Shown here piece by piece: positions 35,902 through 42,467 of a DNA stretch of 42,467 nucleotides. How positions within the stretch are numbered: position 1 is the first letter of the stretch; every line of letters starts with the position of its first letter. A program made the position numbers and the translations under genes. Source of the DNA: Bacillus sp. (in: firmicutes) (GTDB taxonomy: Bacteria > Bacillota > Bacilli > Bacillales > Bacillaceae). The notes under the pieces were generated by a model, which saw nothing but the letters and a program-made list of their open reading frames with translations, was not told the DNA's origin and did not search any database. The stretch covers positions 128,512 through 170,978 of the forward strand of contig JAPSLL010000005.1 in the NCBI GenBank assembly GCA_031180805.1, read 5' to 3'.

Positions 35902-36660
35902 TTATTTCATTATGTTTTGTTTTAAATAGTTGATACTGATGTCAATGCTTTCTAATGGTTCGCGTCTTGACATATCCTGTTCAACGATGAACCATTCGAC
36001 ATTTTGTGAATCCCCTTGTTTAATTGCACTTTCAATATCAACTCCACCAGTTCCTAATTCCGCAAAAAACTGTTCCTCATCTGTTGTCATATCCTTTAAA
36101 TGAAGAAGTGGAGTTCTACCTTCAAGCTTTTTCAGCCATTGAACAGGGTCTTCTCCTGCTCGTGTTAACCAATAAATATCAAGCTCAGCCTTGACCCAAT
36201 CGGGATTTGTTTCTTCAAATAAGAAATCTAATGGCTTTCTTCCATCGTCAAATGGAACTAATTCAAAATCGTGATTATGATAAGAAAACGTAATTCCTGC
36301 TTCCTTACATTTCCTACCTATATCATTAAAAAGCGAAATAAGTTCTACATACGAATCCTTTGTCCGTCTTTCTGGTGGTAAAAACGGGCATACAATGTGG
36401 CGATTTCCTATCGATTGTTGGAAGTCGATAACTTGATTTAAGTCTGTTTCTAATAAAGTAATGGCAACATGACTTGATGCTGCTTTTAAACCAAGGTAAT
36501 CAAGTGTTTGCTTTAATTCATTTGCCGACATTCCACCATACCCAGCAAATTCAACACCCTTATAGCCAAGCTTCGCTATCCTTTCTAACGTGCCTGTAAA
36601 ATCTTTTTCTGTTTCATTTCTTAATGTAAAAAGCTGAAGTGCAATTTGATTTTCATTCAT
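35902..36660 (-). CDS. Sugar phosphate isomerase/epimerase (xylose isomerase-like TIM barrel)
   Basis: 252 aa of the AP-endonuclease-2/IolE-like barrel family. Motifs: IALQLFTLRNETEKDF at the start, GYKGVEFAGYGG, metal-site regions TFSYHNHDFEL and VKAELDIYWLTRAG, TPLLHLKDM, and ELGTGGVDIE. Members isomerise, epimerise or dehydrate sugars and keto-sugars with a divalent metal. GAAAGGAG precedes ATG 36660. It is the first gene of the five-gene operon and lies just downstream of two LacI-type operators. Confidence 0.88.
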   Translation of the reverse strand: MNENQIALQLFTLRNETEKDFTGTLERIAKLGYKGVEFAGYGGMSANELKQTLDYLGLKAASSHVAITLLETDLNQVIDFQQSIGNRHIVCPFLPPERRTKDSYVELISLFNDIGRKCKEAGITFSYHNHDFELVPFDDGRKPLDFLFEETNPDWVKAELDIYWLTRAGEDPVQWLKKLEGRTPLLHLKDMTTDEEQFFAELGTGGVDIESAIKQGDSQNVEWFIVEQDMSRREPLESIDISINYLKQNIMK

Positions 36661-36821
36661 TCAATTTACTCCTTTCATTCTGAGCTTGCTAAATTACACC
36701 ATACGAAATGAAACTTTAGTATGTACCTGTGCAATGCAATAAAAGCTTCACTCGCAGATACTAATTAGCTAGTAATCTACTAAATTGATTAGAGCAATAG
36801 ATCATAATCTTCCCCCATCAC

Positions 36822-36835
36822 TGTAATCGATTACA
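36822..36835. promoter_or_regulatory. LacI operator TGTAATCGATTACA
   Basis: Perfect 14-bp palindrome about 160 bp upstream of the operon start. It also satisfies the cre consensus TGWAANCGNTNWCA, so CcpA could compete for it. Confidence 0.75.
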
Positions 36836-36884
36836 AATTTCTACAAAAATTTTCGCGTTTTTACTGACTATCACCTCCTTAAAA

Positions 36885-36898
36885 TGTAATGGATTACA
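36885..36898. promoter_or_regulatory. Second LacI operator, TGTAATGGATTACA
   Basis: One base from the perfect site, but lacking the central CG that CcpA needs; flanked by AAAA/TTTT so the symmetry extends. It lies 49 bp (to the nearest edge) from the first site and 22 bp after the LacI gene. Confidence 0.7.
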
Positions 36899-36920
36899 TT
36901 TTTATCAGAAGAAAGGACGG

Positions 36921-37925
36921 TTAACTTGTCTCCCTTCCACCACATGAGTCCCTTATTACTAGGTCACTTTCTAGGATGTATTGTGATTTCATCTGTGAAT
37001 TACCCCGGATTTGTTCCAATAGTAATTTCATCGAAAGCTCACCCATTTTATATACAGGCTGGGCAATCGTCGTTAAAGCTGGGTCAAAAATTGATGAAAA
37101 ACTAATATTATCAAAGCCGACTACAGCCAAATCCTTTGGTACGTTAAGACCTCGTTCCTTTGCAGCTTTAATCACTCCCATTGCCATTTCATCATTTGCG
37201 GCAAATACAGCTGTCGGGGGATGCTCCATTGCAAGAAGCTTTAACATTTGATTATAACCAGATTCAAATGTAAATAACCCCTCTTGGACTAGCATGCTAT
37301 CAATCTCTAAATCATTGTGCAGCATCGCCTGCTCATAGCCTTTATATCGATCTCTCGAGCTTGCATATTTGAAAGGTCCACATATATGAGCAATTCGAGT
37401 ATGTCCAAGACTAATTAAATGCTGTACAGCCTTACGACTGCTGCTAATATTATCAATTGATACCGATGGAATTTTTAGGCCGTCAATATAGTCCATCGTT
37501 AAGACAACGGGATGGTTTTCACATAGCTCAAGCAATCGTTTCCTTTCCATCCTGGCAGAAAACAAAATCATCCCATCAGTCTGTTTTTGTTTAAGTAAAT
37601 CGATTAATCCATATTCATTATCAACTTCATTATTTGTATTCCCTAAAAGAACTTTATAATTATTTTTTGAAGCTTCTGCCTCAATTCCCTCGATAATCCC
37701 TAAGAAAACGGTGTTCAATATATTCGGTACGACAACAAGGATTGTATTCGTTTCATTTCTTCGTAGTTGACGTGCTAAAATATTTGGCTGGTATTTTAAA
37801 TCATCAATAGCCTTTAATACTTTCAAACGCGTCTCCTCCTTAACCGTTTCCGGAAAGCGAAGTACTCTTGATACAGTTGCAGTTGAGACATTTGCTAATT
37901 TTGCTACATCACTCATCTTTACCAT
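36921..37925 (-). CDS. LacI family transcriptional regulator
   Basis: 334 aa. The N-terminal helix-turn-helix is MVKMSDVAKLANVSTATVSR with hinge helix QPNILARQLRRNET (about 45-58). The periplasmic-binding-protein-like sensor fills the rest (ILVVVPNILNTVF, SVSIDNISSSRKAV, HICGPFKYASSRDRYKGY, PTAVFAANDEMAMG, AVVGFDNISFSSIFDPALTT). ATG 37925 gives the family start and has GAGGAGA 10 bases upstream; the frame also opens at 37964. Three TGTAATCGATTACA-like operators, one before its own gene and two before the ABC operon, suggest it represses both until its sugar is present. Confidence 0.92.
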   Translation of the reverse strand: MVKMSDVAKLANVSTATVSRVLRFPETVKEETRLKVLKAIDDLKYQPNILARQLRRNETNTILVVVPNILNTVFLGIIEGIEAEASKNNYKVLLGNTNNEVDNEYGLIDLLKQKQTDGMILFSARMERKRLLELCENHPVVLTMDYIDGLKIPSVSIDNISSSRKAVQHLISLGHTRIAHICGPFKYASSRDRYKGYEQAMLHNDLEIDSMLVQEGLFTFESGYNQMLKLLAMEHPPTAVFAANDEMAMGVIKAAKERGLNVPKDLAVVGFDNISFSSIFDPALTTIAQPVYKMGELSMKLLLEQIRGNSQMKSQYILESDLVIRDSCGGRETS

Positions 37926-38011
37926 TATTGCTGATTCTCCTCTTGATGACTCATTTTGTGTCAACGCGTTTTGATCATAGATTAATTATCAGTAAATCTC
38001 GGAACACAAAA

Positions 38012-38025
38012 TGTAATCGATTACA
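38012..38025. promoter_or_regulatory. LacI operator upstream of its own gene
   Basis: TGTAATCGATTACA, identical to the site at 36822, 87 bp upstream of the regulator start. Confidence 0.75.
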
Positions 38026-38103
38026 AATAAGTATAGTGACAATATTATGGAATTGCAAGATAAAATTGGTAGGAAATTAGGTGGATTCTAAAAAATTTAA
38101 ACA

Positions 38104-38135
38104 AGAGAAAAACACGAGGTATTCCCCGTGCTTTT
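38104..38135 (-). terminator. Terminator of the lyase gene
   Basis: Stem GCACGGGG / CCTCGTG(T) with loop AATA, followed on the minus strand by TTTTTCTCTTG, about 33 bp after the stop codon. Confidence 0.75.
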
Positions 38136-38167
38136 CAAATAAAATTTTAATATTTTACTATATTTCC

Positions 38168-41100
38168 TTATTTCTTTTGACGAAGAGTTTCAACAACATC
38201 AATGCTAGGAGCTTCTGGCTCTTTCATCCCCTCACCTAAGAAAAAGCTAGGATGTGGCGGTTGATTATAGCCGACATTTTGCCAAGCGATCGCAACGCGG
38301 TATTGTGGATCATGCATTAATGTGAAAATACGATGATCGGTTTCTTCAGTCGTCATAAACACTCGAAGTGCGCTGCTATCTTCTGTTCTCCAAATGATTT
38401 CTTCTCTCCAGTCCCCAAGTAAGTCTGCTTGTAATGCAGGAGTTCCCTTAGTTCCATTGTTTGATAATGTTCCTTCTGCAGTTAATAAATTTTCTAGTTT
38501 TCCATTTTCATAGTCCCATTTGTCAATTGTTCCAACTCCGGCACCTTTTGCATCATTATATTGATGATCAGCCAATTCTCTGAGCAGGTCACCGTCCCAC
38601 CAAATAGCAAAGTTTGAGGTTGGGATGCTATCAGATATTTTTTCTCCTTCTGCAGTATGAAGCCCGCCTGTACGACTATTCCACGCACCTGAAATTGCCC
38701 ATGCCTCTGCTCCCTCATATCGGGGATCAATATCAGCTGCAACACCTCTACCAGTATCGATTCCTGTTTTTTGGCCCCAAATGATTTCTCCAGTTGCAGC
38801 ATCTCTCATATCATAGCCATATTCACCTGATTTATTTTCCTGAACAGCATAAACTTCAAGTCCAGGTCTACTCGGTATGAAATCACTGACATGAAGTGCG
38901 TCGCCGTGGCCTAAGCCCGTTGCATACATCCCTTTTCCGTCATCATCGACAACCATTTGGCCATAAACAATTTCATCCTTACCATCTTTATCGACATCCG
39001 CAACACTCAATGAATGATATCCTTGACCAGCATAGGCACTATTTCCTTCATCTGCTGAATCAAATGTCCATTGCTTTGTCAGCTTGCCATCTCTAAAGTT
39101 ATATGCGGTAAGAACTGTTCTCGTATAATATCCTCTTGCCATAATGATGCTTGGACGCTCACCGTCAAGATATGCAACCCCTGCAAGGAAACGGTCTACA
39201 CGGTTTCCGTAGCTATCTCCCCAAGATGCGACATCACCACGTGGCGGCTCATAATTTGTTGTTTGCAATGCCTTCCCTGTTTTCCCGTCAAATACAGTTA
39301 AAAATTCGTCACCTTGCAAAATGTATCCAGAGCTATTGCGATGATCTGCATCTGCTCGTCCGATGACATTTCCTTGTCCGTCAATCGTTCCGTCAGCTGT
39401 TTTCATCACAACTTCCGCTCTGCTATTTCCGTCAAAATCATACACTAAAAATTGAGTATAATGGGCACCTGCACGAATGTTCTTTCCTAGATCGATCCGC
39501 CATTTTAATGTTCCATCAAGCTCATAAGCATCAATATATACATTACCAGTATAACCTGATTGTGAATTATCCTTTGAATTTGTCGGGTCCCATTTTAAGA
39601 CGATTTCGTATTCTCCATCACCATCTAAATCCCCAACACTAGCATCGTTAGCACGATAAGAATATGGATCACCAAGTGGTGTAACCCCATCCTCAGGCTT
39701 TTGAAGTGGTATATCAAAATAATTGTTACTTATCGTCTTTGTTGTTACTTTCTCTTTATCCTTCTTACCCTTTCCTTTACCAACAGCACGAATTTCATAG
39801 GTTGAATTAGCTGTTCCCTTCTTATCTAGGAAATTAGTACTCTCTTTAATTGCTGATTTATTTAGCTTTTTACCATCACGGTAAACATCGAAAGCAATGT
39901 TCTCAGGATCATCCCCTAGTAATCTCCAGCTAACATATACCCCATCCTCTGTTTTTATCGCAACAGGTGCACGTCCTAAATCCTCCATTTGCTTTTTAAG
40001 AACGGTAACTGCTTTAGTCTCTACACTTTTTGAAAGCTCAGAGATTCCTCCTGCATTTACTGCTGCAACTTTGTAATAGTACGGGATAGTTGTTAAAACC
40101 GTCTCATCCTTGTACTTCGTTTTATTCGTTTTGCCAACTAATTGATATTCTCCGTCCTTGCTTTTAGCTCGATATACATTATACGATGTTGCATCCTTCA
40201 CTTTATCCCACTTAATTGTCAGATCGTTTTTATTTACTTTCCCAACCTTGAGGTTTTGCGGCGGGTTTGGAACTTGTACGTTTTCATCAATCATTGCAAC
40301 ATCAAGTGGCAATGAAGGTACGGTTTCAACATTTGCACTATCCACTGTTGTGACCGTATATTGATAATTCATTCCTATATCAACCGTCTCATCTTTAAAT
40401 GAGTTTGTCGTTGAACTACCAACCTTTTCAACATTTGTTGAACCCGCTACATTGCGATAAATATTGTACGATGCTGCGTCGTCAACAGCCTTCCATGATA
40501 ATGTAACAGACGGTTTCGATGTGCTGACAATTTTCTCTTCAACCTTTAATTCGGATGGAGCAAGTAAAATTGGTGTTAATTCAATTCCATTAACAATTCC
40601 TGTTGAACCACCAAAATCAAAGTTCATTTGCCCATCTTTAATTGATACTTGCGGAATAATTTTTTCCGTATAATTTCTACTCGGTGCTGTGACCTGTCCA
40701 TAATCCTGGCCTTCGATTTTCACTGTTGTTCTCGCACTTCCTAAGAAATCACCTACATAAACCTTTACAGCATAAAGACCATTTGCGACATCAACGTTAA
40801 ATTTCCACCCTGCATTGAAATAACCAAGCCAATCACGGAGTAAATCACCGCCAGTTCCACGGTCACGTCCGATCATATTCGTTGAGTCGACGATCCCATA
40901 TCCTCTTTCAGCTGTATAAACCGTTGAAAGATTTACCTCCGTATAACCTTCAGCGACAGGGTTACCAGCAAGTCCAAAATCAAATTTTATTGTTGCTTCC
41001 TTTGTATTAATTGTAACGACATCAGAGTATTCGGATTCACCTTTCCCATTGACAGCGGTTACAACTAAATCATATTTATTTCCTTCTTGAAGACCTGTAA

Positions 41101-42467
41101 TAGTGATTTTTGGTACTGTTGATGTACCAATTAATTTATACTCACTTTCCGTTGATAGCTTCCGATATACCTTGTAAATATCGGCAGTTTCAACTTGATT
41201 CCAAGTTAAAACTGCACCTGCGTTACTTACTCCACTTGCTGTCAATCCAGTAGGCTTGTCCGGAACATTTGCAGGTGGTTGTACATCTGTTACATACGAT
41301 GATAGCGATATATTTAAATCTTTTATACCACCTGAAAGCAATCTTGCAATTTGAATCGCTCCATACTCTTGGAAATGAGTATTATCCTGTGATCCGTTTG
41401 GAAATGCTTGATAAATGCCTGGTTCTGTATGGAGAAATACAGATAACGTTCCCTCTGGACCAATTGAATCATAATATGCGACACTTAACGCACTTAAATC
41501 GACAAGTGGAACATTAAGTTCTTCTGCTACCTCCTTCATCCCTTGAACATATTCAGGAAAACTCACATTGAACTTTCCTGTATCAGCATTAAAATCTCTT
41601 CTGCCAACAGGTGTTACTAAAATTGGTTCTGCCCCACGTTGACGAGCCCCATTAATATAGGTTTTTAAGAAATTTTTATAATCTGGAACTGATGCATACC
41701 TGTCAGGTCTACTAATCGTTGCATCATTGTGACCAAATTGAACGAGGAAATAATCATTTGGCTTAATCTCTCTTAAAATTGCATCTAATCTTCCCTCATT
41801 AATAAATGTTTTTGTGCTTCTTCCACCAATCGCATGGTTCGCAAATGTGACATCATCGCTAAAGTAACGTGAAATCATTTGTCCCCAACCAGCTTCAGGC
41901 TTCCAATACTCATCATAGGTTTGTACTGTTGAATCCCCTGCAATATAGACTGTTAGATGTTCTGTAGCAGCACGCTCAGGGAGCTTTTCGATTATTATCC
42001 CGTTTAATTTAGGTGCAGTTCCTGTCAATTCAATTGTTAACTGACCATCGACAAGGGCAATATCGAATGATCGCTCCGCATATTCACCGGCATTGATCGT
42101 TGTATCCTGGACCTTTTGAATATTTTCTGCCTTTACCCCGATTACAGTATTTTCTGATTCATCACCAGCAACGACTGTAACAGTATAATCGCCATTCGGA
42201 AGGTCAACTTGAAATGGCGTCTCTGTCGTAGTAACAAAATCAGACTTTAATGGATCTGCTGTCCCACGGTCAGTAGCAGTCACCTTTGTTGTATCAACAA
42301 AGCCATATTTTTGCTCTGCTGAATATCCAGAAGCAGGTGATACCTTTGTATATCCCTCCATAACAGCACTATCTTCTGTTCCATAATCAAACTTAAACAT
42401 TGTTGCATCCTCGACAGCGATTTCCTGTGGAGCCATTTGTGCTGATTGTTCAGCATTTGCCTTCTGT
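38168..42467 (-). CDS. Secreted rhamnogalacturonan acetylesterase-lyase fusion (CE12 + PL11), 5' end outside window
   Basis: At least 1432 residues; the frame stays open to the window edge, reading QKANAEQSAQ before the first Met (42436), which looks like a signal-peptide end (ANA cleavage). Numbered from that Met: malectin/galactose-binding-like domain (about 12-152); SGNH CE12 acetylesterase (about 160-375) with S169 in AGDST, IGGRS, FGHND and D351/H354 in DNTHFQEYG; fibronectin III (about 390-480); second malectin-like domain (about 481-625); two fibronectin III domains (about 630-815); PL11 rhamnogalacturonan lyase (about 820-1422), with DASVGDLDGDGEYEIVLKWD and repeated Asp-rich calcium-type loops. 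It should deacetylate and cleave rhamnogalacturonan I outside the cell. B. subtilis encodes these functions separately (YesT, YesW/YesX). Confidence 0.9.
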   Translation of the reverse strand, partial: QKANAEQSAQMAPQEIAVEDATMFKFDYGTEDSAVMEGYTKVSPASGYSAEQKYGFVDTTKVTATDRGTADPLKSDFVTTTETPFQVDLPNGDYTVTVVAGDESENTVIGVKAENIQKVQDTTINAGEYAERSFDIALVDGQLTIELTGTAPKLNGIIIEKLPERAATEHLTVYIAGDSTVQTYDEYWKPEAGWGQMISRYFSDDVTFANHAIGGRSTKTFINEGRLDAILREIKPNDYFLVQFGHNDATISRPDRYASVPDYKNFLKTYINGARQRGAEPILVTPVGRRDFNADTGKFNVSFPEYVQGMKEVAEELNVPLVDLSALSVAYYDSIGPEGTLSVFLHTEPGIYQAFPNGSQDNTHFQEYGAIQIARLLSGGIKDLNISLSSYVTDVQPPANVPDKPTGLTASGVSNAGAVLTWNQVETADIYKVYRKLSTESEYKLIGTSTVPKITITGLQEGNKYDLVVTAVNGKGESEYSDVVTINTKEATIKFDFGLAGNPVAEGYTEVNLSTVYTAERGYGIVDSTNMIGRDRGTGGDLLRDWLGYFNAGWKFNVDVANGLYAVKVYVGDFLGSARTTVKIEGQDYGQVTAPSRNYTEKIIPQVSIKDGQMNFDFGGSTGIVNGIELTPILLAPSELKVEEKIVSTSKPSVTLSWKAVDDAASYNIYRNVAGSTNVEKVGSSTTNSFKDETVDIGMNYQYTVTTVDSANVETVPSLPLDVAMIDENVQVPNPPQNLKVGKVNKNDLTIKWDKVKDATSYNVYRAKSKDGEYQLVGKTNKTKYKDETVLTTIPYYYKVAAVNAGGISELSKSVETKAVTVLKKQMEDLGRAPVAIKTEDGVYVSWRLLGDDPENIAFDVYRDGKKLNKSAIKESTNFLDKKGTANSTYEIRAVGKGKGKKDKEKVTTKTISNNYFDIPLQKPEDGVTPLGDPYSYRANDASVGDLDGDGEYEIVLKWDPTNSKDNSQSGYTGNVYIDAYELDGTLKWRIDLGKNIRAGAHYTQFLVYDFDGNSRAEVVMKTADGTIDGQGNVIGRADADHRNSSGYILQGDEFLTVFDGKTGKALQTTNYEPPRGDVASWGDSYGNRVDRFLAGVAYLDGERPSIIMARGYYTRTVLTAYNFRDGKLTKQWTFDSADEGNSAYAGQGYHSLSVADVDKDGKDEIVYGQMVVDDDGKGMYATGLGHGDALHVSDFIPSRPGLEVYAVQENKSGEYGYDMRDAATGEIIWGQKTGIDTGRGVAADIDPRYEGAEAWAISGAWNSRTGGLHTAEGEKISDSIPTSNFAIWWDGDLLRELADHQYNDAKGAGVGTIDKWDYENGKLENLLTAEGTLSNNGTKGTPALQADLLGDWREEIIWRTEDSSALRVFMTTEETDHRIFTLMHDPQYRVAIAWQNVGYNQPPHPSFFLGEGMKEPEAPSIDVVETLRQKK

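Overview
The window looks like chromosomal DNA of a low-GC, Gram-positive, spore-forming Bacillaceae (Bacillus sensu lato). The evidence is AT-rich sequence, strong AGGAGG-type ribosome binding sites, TTG/GTG starts, CcpA-type cre sites, a YtcB/YtcC-like spore-coat sugar gene pair, and several intergenic repeats that I recognise as common in Bacillus genomes. No rRNA, tRNA, CRISPR array or intact insertion sequence was seen.

Layout. 1-3.5 kb: the end of a small gene, a small unknown protein, a sugar-nucleotide epimerase plus glycosyltransferase pair (spore-coat type), and a DUF3221 lipoprotein. 3.5-6.7 kb: a large GH2 beta-galactosidase. 6.7-8.5 kb: repeat remnants, orphan palindromes and three tiny proteins, one of them (59 aa) behind a near-consensus cre site. 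8.7-13.7 kb: a YesL/DUF624 membrane protein, an SDR-type epimerase and a TetR regulator sharing two nearly identical operators, a secreted beta-helix protein behind a perfect cre, and a winged-helix protein. 13.9-17.4 kb: an aldo/keto reductase and a Gfo/Idh/MocA oxidoreductase divergent from an AraC regulator and a GyrI-like protein. 17.9-22.8 kb: an unsaturated-uronate (pectin/rhamnogalacturonan) catabolism cluster of kduI, kduD, a DeoR regulator, kdgA/eda and a GhrB-type 2-ketoacid reductase. A 19-bp motif recurs upstream of kduD, the regulator and eda. 23-31 kb: an SRPBCC protein, a MetE-C-like methyltransferase, PEP carboxylase and a two-component system with an unusual multi-TM kinase. 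31.5-38 kb: a five-gene sugar ABC-uptake and oxidation operon controlled by a LacI regulator with three TGTAATCGATTACA-like operators. 38.2-42.5 kb: a very large secreted protein joining a CE12-type acetylesterase to a PL11 rhamnogalacturonan lyase, cut at its 5' end by the window edge.

How it fits together (inference). The large extracellular enzyme deacetylates and cleaves rhamnogalacturonan I. Oligomers enter through ABC systems; the one here has no ATPase gene and probably borrows a shared MsmX-type ATPase. beta-Galactosidase can remove galactose, KduI and KduD process the unsaturated uronate product, and KdgA splits KDPG. KDG kinase is not in the window. Regulation is layered: local DeoR, LacI, AraC and TetR factors plus apparent carbon catabolite control.

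The most interesting items are the CE12-PL11 fusion, the new DeoR operator motif, the LacI operator that doubles as a cre consensus, a GGGGACAGTCCCC repeat family that sits between transporter genes and has entered a coding end, and an IS150-like end-to-end palindrome nested inside a terminator.
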